Positions 1 to 7,535 of a stretch of 24,934 nt of DNA are shown here, piece by piece (position 1 is the stretch's first letter; each line of letters begins with the position of its first letter). Where the stretch lies: the NCBI GenBank assembly GCA_027023165.1, contig JALVWX010000236.1, forward strand, positions 1 through 24,934. Reading direction: 5' to 3'. Position numbers and translations under genes: made by a program. Origin of the DNA: Thermococcus sp. (GTDB lineage: Archaea; Methanobacteriota_B; Thermococci; Thermococcales; Thermococcaceae). The notes beneath the pieces were generated by a model. That model did no database searches and was not told where the DNA came from. It worked only from the letters and a program-made list of their open reading frames with translations.

Positions 1-796
1 GTGTGAGAGCCACCCGCAGGTTCGTCAGGACTGCCAGTAAAGCGAAGAGGGCTTTTATAGAGGCTGAAACGGGATACAGCAGGAACAGCATCGTGAGAAA
101 GACCCTCTCGTCCCTCTTTCCGGGCAGTTTTCTGAGGACAGGTACTTCAGAGTAGGCATCCCTGCAGAAGGCCCCCTTGAACCTCTCCGTCGAGTAGCTG
201 ACCATAACCGAGCCGAGGAGGGCCAAAAGCGCGACGAGATACCAGAGCGGTTCCCTTAGAGTTGAGTAGGCCAGCAGGGCCAGAAAGCTCCCGTCAACGT
301 AGCGGTCGAGGATTGAGTCAATGTAACCGCCAAGCCTGCTTGTTCTCAGGGATGCCCTCGCTATCTCGCCGTCAACGCCATCCAAAATGGAGCTAATCTG
401 GTAAAGGACGCCCGCCAGAGGGAGACTCACGAGGGTCAGCAGAGCAGAGAGGACTCCCAAGGCGAAGGTAAAGGCTGTCATTTCGTTCGGCGTGACTTTA
501 TCCACAAGGAAAGCGCTTATCTCCGTGGAGATTTTCCTGTTCAGGTGCCTGCTAACGAATCCATCACCGATTCCCTTAACAGCGGTCTTAACCAGCATCC
601 TCCTTGCCCTTTTTATCTCCTCAGGCGTATCAACGTCCGTCCAGCCGAGGCCGTCAACGAACGTAACCGGAAGTTTTGCCCTCTCAACGACCTCGTTGAG
701 CGAGTAATCGCCGTTCTTCTCGCGCTCAAGCTCTTCCGTCACGTTGAAAATCCCCTCGTCGAGGACGAAGAAGCCAGTGTCAACGGCGTCCCATTC
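1..796 (-). CDS. CDP-alcohol phosphotransferase (DIPP synthase) domain, 3' part of a frameshifted bifunctional gene, runs off the left edge
   Basis: This is the membrane half of the Thermococcales IPCT/DIPPS enzyme. It condenses CDP-inositol with L-myo-inositol-1-phosphate to give phosphorylated di-myo-inositol phosphate, a thermoprotective solute. Reading leftwards from about 796, the frame is open to base 1. It starts with [18 protein letters not shown], the end of the nucleotidyltransferase domain. It then carries the CDP-alcohol phosphotransferase signature D-x2-D-G-x2-A-R-x8-G-x3-D-x3-D, seen at about 303-383 as DGVDGEIAR, then G, D and D with exact spacing. Several hydrophobic stretches follow (for example [10 protein letters not shown] and [11 protein letters not shown]). 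The family is normally one polypeptide of about 430 residues. Here the 5' half (739-1251) lies in another frame, and one added base near 796 would join them. The C-terminus is outside the window. The function call is confident, but whether the gene works is not. Confidence 0.85.
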
Positions 797-1251
797 TTGA
801 GGCTCTTTCCTATGCGCTCTACCCGGTTGTTCCTGACCTTAACCTTTGTTGCCTCGCTGATGTCAATCCATCTCGGTCTTCTATCCGCTATGAGGCCGTT
901 TCCACCTATGGCTTTTTCAACGAAGGCCTCTGAATAAACGTGGTCGCTCATCACAAGGACGAACTTCCCCGAAACCTTTCCCTCCGCAAGGTGGAGGGAG
1001 TGCCCGTTGCCCTTCTCCGGCTCGGGGTTTATAACCAGCTCCGCGGTAAAGCCGTGCCTCTCAAGGAAACCCCTGTAAAGCGGGGCGTAGCGTTCGTTGG
1101 TGACGAGGATGAAGCGCTCAACGCCGTTTCTCTTGAGAAGCGTCATCGTCCGGTACAGAATCTCCCTTCCGGCAACTTTGAGGAGTCCCTTAGGCTTCCC
1201 GCCCATCCTTGTTCCGAGGCCTGCAGCTAAAATCACTGCTGTCTCTGGCAT
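739..1251 (-). CDS. Inositol-1-phosphate cytidylyltransferase domain, 5' part of the frameshifted bifunctional IPCT/DIPPS gene
   Basis: This is a nucleotidyltransferase domain that would activate L-myo-inositol-1-phosphate with CTP. It begins [20 protein letters not shown], containing the LAAGxGxRM nucleotide-binding signature and the following K. It also has VMSDHVYS, the metal-binding Asp region of sugar-phosphate nucleotidyltransferases. I chose ATG 1251 because AGGTGAT (1256-1262) lies at ribosome-binding distance; GTG 1260 and ATG 1257 overlap that site. The frame reads into ...[19 protein letters not shown] and stops at 739. That tail is out-of-frame nonsense, because the conserved continuation ([17 protein letters not shown]) is present one frame away. 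The kinase at 13445-14287 would make the inositol phosphate substrate. The gene diverges from dph6 over a shared promoter region. Confidence 0.85.
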   Translation of the reverse strand: MPETAVILAAGLGTRMGGKPKGLLKVAGREILYRTMTLLKRNGVERFILVTNERYAPLYRGFLERHGFTAELVINPEPEKGNGHSLHLAEGKVSGKFVLVMSDHVYSEAFVEKAIGGNGLIADRRPRWIDISEATKVKVRNNRVERIGKSLKNGTPLTLASSSSTRGFST

Positions 1252-1296
1252 CGCCATCACCTTTTTAAGGCCCTCAGCATGGCATCATTGGGAGAA

Positions 1297-1333
1297 GCGA
1301 ATTTAAATTAACCACAGGTAATTTAAAGTTTTC
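1297..1333. promoter_or_regulatory. Divergent promoter region between IPCT/DIPPS and dph6
   Basis: The gap holds the near-palindromic AT box ATTTAAATTA at 1301-1310 and a second ATTTAAAG at 1321-1328. The first lies about 25-30 bp before a plausible dph6 start of transcription and about 50 bp before the minus-strand start codon, so it could serve both directions. This is inferred from spacing only. Confidence 0.5.
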
Positions 1334-1343
1334 GGTGGTGGAA

Positions 1344-2018
1344 ATGCGCGTTGCCGTCCTCTATTCCGGGGGAAAAGATTCCAACTACGCCCTCTACTGG
1401 GCTCTGAAGCAGGGGTTTGAGGTGAAATACCTCGTCTCGATGGTCAGCGAGAGCGAGGAAAGTTACATGTATCACGTGCCCAACATCCACCTGACGGAAC
1501 TACAGGCAAAGGCAATAGGGATTCCCCTCATCAAAGGCTTCACGAGCGGTGAGAAGGAGAAGGAAGTAGAGGACATGAAGGCCGTCCTTGAGGGGCTGAA
1601 GATAGACGGCGTTGTCGCCGGAGCTCTGGCGAGCGAGTACCAGAAGAAGAGAGTCGATAGAGTCGCCAAGGAACTCGGAATCCAGAGCTTCGCCTCTGCC
1701 TGGCACCGCGACCCTGTCGAGTATATGCGAGAGCTTATCGGCATCTTCGACATCGTGATGGTTGGGGTCTCTGCTTACGGCCTCGACGAGCGCTGGCTTG
1801 GAAGAAGGATAGATGAGAAGGCATTAGAAGAACTGGTTAAGCTCCACGAGAAGTACAGGATTCACGTCGCTGGAGAAGGCGGGGAGTTCGAGACCTTTGT
1901 GAGGGACGCACCCTTCTTCAAAGCTAAGATAGTCTTCGATGAGGTTGAAAAAAGGTGGAACGAGTGCAGTTATTCCGGCGTGCTCGAGGTCAAGAGGGCG
2001 CACTTGGAGAGAAAGTGA
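1344..2018 (+). CDS. dph6: Diphthine--ammonia ligase, Dph6 family
   Basis: This cytosolic enzyme performs the last step of diphthamide synthesis on elongation factor aEF2, ATP-dependent amidation of diphthine. The N-terminus [20 protein letters not shown] has the SGGKDS PP-loop that binds ATP and pyrophosphate. Near the C-terminus is [10 protein letters not shown], the signature that separates Dph6 from other PP-loop ATPases. The length of 224 residues is normal for the archaeal single-domain form. I chose ATG 1344 because GGTGGT at 1334-1339 is then a well-placed ribosome binding site; the upstream GTG codons are part of that site. The gene is monocistronic, since the next gene has its own TATA box. 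The assignment is secure. Confidence 0.93.
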   Translation: MRVAVLYSGGKDSNYALYWALKQGFEVKYLVSMVSESEESYMYHVPNIHLTELQAKAIGIPLIKGFTSGEKEKEVEDMKAVLEGLKIDGVVAGALASEYQKKRVDRVAKELGIQSFASAWHRDPVEYMRELIGIFDIVMVGVSAYGLDERWLGRRIDEKALEELVKLHEKYRIHVAGEGGEFETFVRDAPFFKAKIVFDEVEKRWNECSYSGVLEVKRAHLERK

Positions 2019-2040
2019 GGACTTTTTATCTCTCGATGGA

Positions 2041-2060
2041 AAACTTTTTATATTTTACCG
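2041..2060 (+). promoter_or_regulatory. Promoter of the two-gene accessory island
   Basis: AACTTTTTATATTTTACC at 2042-2059 is a strong archaeal TATA region. A weaker similar box, GACTTTTTATC, lies at 2020-2030. Transcription would begin about 2075-2080, only a few bases before ATG 2084, giving a nearly leaderless mRNA. The island thus has a promoter separate from dph6. Confidence 0.6.
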
Positions 2061-2083
2061 TGTCTAGTGTATGGGGATTCTTT

Positions 2084-3694
2084 ATGGGCGACAGAAAAAT
2101 CTACATTAATCAAAGCTCGGATCTTCAAAGAGCTTTGATTGATGCGTTTAATTGCTACGTTGAGTCGGGGATATACTTTGGCCCGCCGGATAAAGAGTTT
2201 CGTCGAATTCTTCTCGACAAGAATGTACCCCTAAACCATCCCTACGAGTGGGGACACGCTTTGCTCCATGATGACTACCACCTTGGAGACGCTGTGATGG
2301 GCGTTGTTAGGTCCCTTGGGGAGATTAAGTACAGAAACCCTCTCAAGATGATTTCACGGGCGAGGAGAAAGGAAGATATCCCCGCCCCCTATTCAGAGTT
2401 CCTGGTCGTGTGGGGGCGTCTCTCATCGGAGGGGGAAGGAGTTCCCGTTGGACTGCTTCTTAATGGTGAAAGTGGCGAGGAAGTCAAGGAAGTTTACTAC
2501 CTTGAAGTTCTCAGAGATGCGTTTGACTCGAAGATCTATGAAAAACTGTGGGGGGCGTATATAGACAGCTGGGGCTACGACCACAATTTAGAAGGACACG
2601 AGAAATACGAGGACGTTCTGAAAAACCTCCCTAGAAAGGACCGCGAAGGACTAATGAAACTGAACTACGAGGGCAAGAGCTTTCCATCGTTCCCTGGGAT
2701 AATAAAAACAGTCCGTTTGGCGGTCTTCCCCAACTCTGGAAGGTTCTACTCCGTGCCCCTCTTTGGAGAGGGCTGGAACAGGGATAGGAGCGTTCTAAGG
2801 GTCCTGTTAAAGCATAAAGATAAGCCCCAGGTTCTTGAGTTTCTAAGGCATTACGGAATCGAGTGGCTAGAGTTAAACGATTTGGAGGGTCTCTTTGCTC
2901 TCAAAAAAGATGCTTTTCAGAGAATCAGGGAAAGGCTCGTTGAGATCTCTAAGGAACGCAAGTTGGGGGAGTTAAAAGCAACGCCTCTCTATGCTCACCC
3001 CGTTGGAACGAAAAAGATTGGCTCGATTCGACCCACTAAAGTTGATAGGGTAAGCAAAACGACTTATCTTGTTAGCACTTTCAAATGGAAAGGAAGAGAA
3101 GCCCCAAAAATCAGAAACCTCCAGGAACTGCTCACCGTCATGATGGCAAACTCCTATTACCTCCCGAAGACCGTTGAAGTCCTCCACCAGGAGGTTAGTC
3201 TCCCCACAAGCCAAAGGCGGAAAGAAATAGAGGAATGGACGAGTGTCATCAAGGCAACGTTTGATTCGGTTGTCCTCTATGCCCTTCTGAGAGACATCGT
3301 TAGGGTGAACGGACTTGATATTTCGAAGGGACACATTGTCTTCCTTAACTTCCTCAACACAGAGAACAGAAACACCGTTGCTCACGATTACTACTACCAT
3401 CTCCTGGACGGGATAGAGGGAATAGACCTGATTTACGATACCGAAGAAAGAACCCGGGTCAACGTTCAGAACTTTGGTAGAGACATATACCCATACTCAC
3501 CTGTCCAAGATGAGGAAGCGATGCTTCTCCATGAGAAGATTCCCCAGAAAAAACGACAGAACGTTGTTCCGTATCATCTGTATGAATTCGAAGACGGTAC
3601 GGGGGGAGTGGTCTATAGGCTTAATCCCATCAAAGAAGAAGGGGGAACCTTCGACCGTCTGGTACGTTGGGGGTTCGAAACTCAAAGCCAATGA
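2084..3694 (+). CDS. Unknown protein, first gene of the nuclease-helicase island, N-terminal part (frame breaks before its natural end)
   Basis: I do not recognise this family. As read it gives 536 residues starting MGDRKIYINQSSDLQRALID, with no signal peptide or membrane segment, so it should be cytosolic. Start ATG 2084 fits a TATA box about 30 bp upstream; the open frame continues upstream into dph6 but begins before the promoter. The next frame is open from 3474 to 4490, and the two overlap over 3474-3694 in coding-like sequence. Skipping one base, for example in the G6 run 3601-3606 or the G5 run 3669-3673, gives one 801-residue protein that ends four bases into the helicase gene. I therefore think 2084-4490 is one gene, either mutated, mis-sequenced or frameshifted in translation. 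The gene is more AT-rich than its neighbours, which suggests acquisition. From the partner it could recognise nucleic acid; a divergent PIWI-like protein is only a guess. Confidence 0.7.
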   Translation: MGDRKIYINQSSDLQRALIDAFNCYVESGIYFGPPDKEFRRILLDKNVPLNHPYEWGHALLHDDYHLGDAVMGVVRSLGEIKYRNPLKMISRARRKEDIPAPYSEFLVVWGRLSSEGEGVPVGLLLNGESGEEVKEVYYLEVLRDAFDSKIYEKLWGAYIDSWGYDHNLEGHEKYEDVLKNLPRKDREGLMKLNYEGKSFPSFPGIIKTVRLAVFPNSGRFYSVPLFGEGWNRDRSVLRVLLKHKDKPQVLEFLRHYGIEWLELNDLEGLFALKKDAFQRIRERLVEISKERKLGELKATPLYAHPVGTKKIGSIRPTKVDRVSKTTYLVSTFKWKGREAPKIRNLQELLTVMMANSYYLPKTVEVLHQEVSLPTSQRRKEIEEWTSVIKATFDSVVLYALLRDIVRVNGLDISKGHIVFLNFLNTENRNTVAHDYYYHLLDGIEGIDLIYDTEERTRVNVQNFGRDIYPYSPVQDEEAMLLHEKIPQKKRQNVVPYHLYEFEDGTGGVVYRLNPIKEEGGTFDRLVRWGFETQSQ

Positions 3695-4490
3695 AGATCA
3701 TCTTGATAAACCTTGGATCTCGGGCTGGCTTTCACAGCACAGAGAGGAATACTACGCCTCCATGTCGCTGAGGAACACTTCCACCGCCGGATACCTGCTC
3801 TCGCTCGAAGGAAGGGACGTTGGAACCCATTCCAATGTTTACTCCCACGGAGTCTTCGCGAAATCCGTCTATAAGGGGGAGGATTCAAAGTACTACCTTA
3901 GGCTTTTGAAGACTTCAAAATATGGACAAGTGAACGGAAAGCGCGTTAGACTTCTTCCCGAAAGAGTAGTGTACAGAAGAGACAATCCAAGGAAATCCCT
4001 GGACAGCCACCTCCGGATATTCGAGGACCTCAACGAAGCCGTTGGAAAAGGGGGAATTCATCTGGTTCATGTGCAGAATCTCGCGAACTCCGAGGCGGGT
4101 AATTTCCTCAACGAGCTTCCACCATCCGTTATCCTTGTTGATTGGGACGGACTGATTCTGTCAAAGGTAGAATTCGATGACTCCTTGGGAATCAAAAAAC
4201 ACTATCGGTCCTGGCTGGCCGTGCTTGAGTTCGAAGGCTACAACGCCAGGGTCTTCGTGACGAAGGACCCGCAGGAAACTCGCGAATCTCGTATTTACAG
4301 ACATCCCATCATGATGTTCTTCTCCGGGAACGTTCTCCCGGACGAGGAAATGCTGTTCGTCCTTGGACTGGCGGATGAGAAGGGCGGAGTAAGTTTCGCG
4401 GGAACGAGGCGCCTGTTCTACGCCCCGTATCCGGACGTTTCGAGAAAGGTTATTCGGCCGTCCCTGCTCCTTGGAGGTGCCGTTGAATGA
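3582..4490 (+). CDS. Unknown protein, C-terminal part of the split first gene of the nuclease-helicase island
   Basis: This frame is open from GTG 3474; ATG 3582 is a formal start, but I see no good ribosome binding site before it or before ATG 3762, as expected if it is the second half of a longer gene. The reading is plainly protein-like throughout (for example DKPWISGWLSQHREEYYASM and PPSVILVDWDGLILSKVEF) and contains alternating beta-strand and helix patterns but no motif I can name. The last residues overlap the helicase start as ATGA at 4487-4490, which implies translational coupling and a functional link. Joined to the upstream frame it gives about 801 residues. Remote similarity to the MID-PIWI half of pPIWI-RE proteins is possible, since those occur with a helicase and a restriction-type nuclease, but I see no decisive motif. 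Confidence 0.65.
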   Translation: MNSKTVRGEWSIGLIPSKKKGEPSTVWYVGGSKLKANEDHLDKPWISGWLSQHREEYYASMSLRNTSTAGYLLSLEGRDVGTHSNVYSHGVFAKSVYKGEDSKYYLRLLKTSKYGQVNGKRVRLLPERVVYRRDNPRKSLDSHLRIFEDLNEAVGKGGIHLVHVQNLANSEAGNFLNELPPSVILVDWDGLILSKVEFDDSLGIKKHYRSWLAVLEFEGYNARVFVTKDPQETRESRIYRHPIMMFFSGNVLPDEEMLFVLGLADEKGGVSFAGTRRLFYAPYPDVSRKVIRPSLLLGGAVE

Positions 4491-7400
4491 AGGAAAGTCC
4501 CCTCACGGTTCTCTACGGTGAGGCTTTTGAGCTAGGCATGAAAGCGGGACTTGCCCCACGAGCATACCAGTTGCCTAGGGGGTACGATGTGGGGGATTTT
4601 GAGGATGCCCTTTGCGAGAGTGATGATACCCTCCTAGAGAGAGCTAGGAGCATTGCCATGGAGGCCCTGGCCAAGTACAACTACATTTTTGATAAAAAAT
4701 TGGGCAACGACGAGAGGATTTCCAGAATCGTGGAAGTCCTTAGGGAAAAGCAGGGCGAAAGGGTTTTTCAGTTCTCCATCGAAGAGTCGGATTTTGATAA
4801 CACCGACGTGGTCAACATCCTGTCCCTTCTACAGATAGGGTACAGAACGGGGCGGATTCTAGGTGAAAGATACGAAACGTTCCTCCTGGAAGCCCCGGTA
4901 AGCCATTCTGGCGGTTACCTGTACCCGGATTTCGTGGCATTCAATAGGAAAACTCCCATAGCCATTGGAGACTTCAAGGTGCTTTTCGGTTACTTTGATG
5001 CCGACCTTGCAAACGTCGCCTGGAGCGTTAGTTTTGAGACCTATTCAATGGAGGAGTTGCTGACACGGGCAAAGAGGATAAGCGAGTACAGCTTTAAGAC
5101 CCTCTACAACGCCGCTGGCAAGTACGCGAAGGTTCTCAACTACGCAAGGAAATTCAACAGGTTCCCGATTGAGGCCGTCGTTGTTTTCCCGCTGGGAATA
5201 TCAATCCTAGAACTGAATTCTTCATCCGACGTCGGAGAGTACTATGCTGGGCTAAGGGACCTTTTGGAGAGGATGATACCCGAATCTTTCCTTGATGAGG
5301 CCAGGGAGATTCTCAACGGATTCTATAGGGGAAACGCCTTCATAAAGTACGACAAGGATAGCAAAACCTTCTATTTTTACAAGAAAAGTGGAGAAGATGC
5401 CATTCCGCTTAGATTCAACAGGAAACAAGCGAAGAGCAACAAAGGACACATCAAAATGCCTAGGCCTAGGTACACGGGGATAGACGCAAGGAGGACTAGA
5501 CACCGCAATGATATCCTGAAATACCTTGACGAGTTTGACCTAATCATTGATGCATCCGACCAGGGGACCGGAAAGAATCACGTTTTCCTTGAATACGCGT
5601 CAAGTCTCGTCGAAAATGGAGGAAAAGCTCTCTTTATCTCCCCTAGACTGCACATTCTGAAGGAAACCCAAAGAAAACTCGAAGGAAACGGAGTAAAAGC
5701 CGTTTTCATATCGTCGAGTGCCCGAAGGAAATTGAAAAAGGAGAAAACCTACGTCGAAACCCTTGAAACACCGAAAACTGGAGACTACCGGGCGTCACGA
5801 AAGCTCATGCGGGAACTGAGCAACGATGAACCGGAGGTTATACTGGCCACTTCCCAGGCTTTTCAGTACCTAAACAAGAACAGCTGGAGGAGGATATTAA
5901 AGCGTGCAGACCTCGTCGTGTTCGATGAGTTCACGAACTCCGGTGCAGGGGCAATTGAGGGTATACTGGGTTTCCTCAGAGAATTCTCCAAAAACCCCAG
6001 CGGAACAAAGGTGATGATACTCGACGCCTCCATGACGCACCCAGACCTCTACGTTCCCGCCTTCAAGAAGCACCTCTCCGGCCGTGGAATGGCCTACACA
6101 CCCCTTGAGGTCCTTGTGTCGAGGGTTGAGGCTGACCCCACCGTGAGGACGTTTCGGATAAACTCAATGAATGCCCTCTACTATCGCATACACCTCGACT
6201 TTCCGCTCAAATATCACGCCATGGGCCTGGCGGTTCATTCTCAGATTCCAGACTGGAATGCCGTGATTGCCGGCGTTAAGGAACTCTTAAAAGAGGAAAA
6301 GATGGAGTTTGAGAAACTATTGAAAGAGGGGAAAGTAGTTTTCTACGTGGACAACCGTCTCTACGTAGATGACCTGACCGAATTCTTGGTTGAGAAGGGT
6401 TACACGGCGATTCCAGTTCACTCCGGCATCGGGCTGTCTGATGAAGAGCTAAAGGGAAACGTCGTTGGAACGTCGAGCCTCGCCTTCGGCGTAAACCTCG
6501 AAAATCACGAGGTCCTGGTCTTTGTGGCTCCATACCCAGGTTACAGGTACGACAACAACGCCTACGGGATAGAACTGTACCGCCAGGTGATAAAGAGGCT
6601 CAGGGGAACCGAAACTAAGGAAAAGCACATTGTTTTCGTCGGACTGACCGGTGGCGGGGAAGACTACTCCGAGGGAATCGCCTACCTTTCCCTTGTCGGC
6701 TTTATTAGAAATCTGCTTCTCAACAGGGACTTTCATGTTAGACCTCCAATGTTCTCGGGAAAAGGACGATTTTTCCGGTCCAGAGGCGGGGGACTCAGGC
6801 CGGGGCAGAGGAGAGAAGTGCCGTTCGAGGTTTTCATAAGGGACTACTATCCCCAGCTCAAGCGCCTCTTCATGGCAGCAGGGTTCTCCCTCAAACCCGT
6901 CTTCAGGTTTGAATTTAGCCTGAGCGACGACTGGGAGCTTCCGGTTCCATTCAGGGTTCACAGAATAACCGGTGAACACATCGCCAGAGACTTCGTTCTC
7001 GAAGTTCTCCCCATGAGGGTCCAGTTTGACCACGTTGAGCGCTTTGGGGAATTCATGAAAGATACAAAGTACAAAAAGAGCGCGGAACTCCTCAGGGACT
7101 TGGTACCCCGGGTTGAGGAGTACCTTTCATCAACGAACGAGTACGAGCTTGCCAAGAAACTTGAAAAGGCCCTTCGCCCCAGTTACATCCTGGCCGGCTA
7201 CTCCTCGCTCCTAATGGTGCCCTTCCTCTATCCCAGCCATGTTGAGGAAATTCCCTACGGCATAGAGTCACCTCTCAAGAGACTCTTTACAGGGGACCCG
7301 AGATACGCGGAGATTCCGGTAAAGGTCATTGAGAAGGATAAAGGCGTTGAGAATTTCGGCATACTGGCCATACACCCGGCTTTTGGAATGCCCACTCGCC

Positions 7401-7516
7401 GAGGGGACGTTTCAGTTCAGGAAAAGCTGAAATTCATGTTAACGGAAGAACGCCTTAAGAAGAATCGCCTCTACCTTCCAAACGTGTGGAAAGGATACGA
7501 CTGGATAAAGAGATAA
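4487..7516 (+). CDS. Putative PD-(D/E)xK nuclease fused to an SF2 helicase
   Basis: A 1009-residue protein with two recognisable parts. Residues about 90-240 resemble a restriction-type nuclease: GGYLYPDFVAFN (P147-D148) followed 14 residues later by IAIGDFKV (D162-x-K164), then a helix rich in Lys and Tyr (GKYAKVLNYARKF). Residues about 340-730 form a helicase: DASDQGTGKN (356-364) as Walker A, LFISPR (motif Ia), LVVFDEF (D480-E481) as Walker B, ILDASMT (motif III), VVFYVDNR (motif IV), GTSSLAFGVNL (motif V) and YRQVIKRLRG (motif VI). Walker A ends in Asn instead of Thr/Ser. Residues 730-1009 match nothing I know. ATG 4487 has GGAGGTG at 4473-4479 and overlaps the stop of the preceding gene. 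The V-VI region recalls DinG/XPD-type helicases. The architecture suggests restriction of foreign nucleic acid; that role is inferred. Confidence 0.8.
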   Translation: MKESPLTVLYGEAFELGMKAGLAPRAYQLPRGYDVGDFEDALCESDDTLLERARSIAMEALAKYNYIFDKKLGNDERISRIVEVLREKQGERVFQFSIEESDFDNTDVVNILSLLQIGYRTGRILGERYETFLLEAPVSHSGGYLYPDFVAFNRKTPIAIGDFKVLFGYFDADLANVAWSVSFETYSMEELLTRAKRISEYSFKTLYNAAGKYAKVLNYARKFNRFPIEAVVVFPLGISILELNSSSDVGEYYAGLRDLLERMIPESFLDEAREILNGFYRGNAFIKYDKDSKTFYFYKKSGEDAIPLRFNRKQAKSNKGHIKMPRPRYTGIDARRTRHRNDILKYLDEFDLIIDASDQGTGKNHVFLEYASSLVENGGKALFISPRLHILKETQRKLEGNGVKAVFISSSARRKLKKEKTYVETLETPKTGDYRASRKLMRELSNDEPEVILATSQAFQYLNKNSWRRILKRADLVVFDEFTNSGAGAIEGILGFLREFSKNPSGTKVMILDASMTHPDLYVPAFKKHLSGRGMAYTPLEVLVSRVEADPTVRTFRINSMNALYYRIHLDFPLKYHAMGLAVHSQIPDWNAVIAGVKELLKEEKMEFEKLLKEGKVVFYVDNRLYVDDLTEFLVEKGYTAIPVHSGIGLSDEELKGNVVGTSSLAFGVNLENHEVLVFVAPYPGYRYDNNAYGIELYRQVIKRLRGTETKEKHIVFVGLTGGGEDYSEGIAYLSLVGFIRNLLLNRDFHVRPPMFSGKGRFFRSRGGGLRPGQRREVPFEVFIRDYYPQLKRLFMAAGFSLKPVFRFEFSLSDDWELPVPFRVHRITGEHIARDFVLEVLPMRVQFDHVERFGEFMKDTKYKKSAELLRDLVPRVEEYLSSTNEYELAKKLEKALRPSYILAGYSSLLMVPFLYPSHVEEIPYGIESPLKRLFTGDPRYAEIPVKVIEKDKGVENFGILAIHPAFGMPTRRGDVSVQEKLKFMLTEERLKKNRLYLPNVWKGYDWIKR

Positions 7517-7535
7517 AACAGAAAGAAGGCCTTGT

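Noticed and set aside
3691..3771. ATG 3691 overlapping the first gene's stop, reading MKIILINLGSRAGF
   Set aside because: It looks like a natural start but ends after 26 codons, has no ribosome binding site, and the frame that continues to 4490 is a different one.
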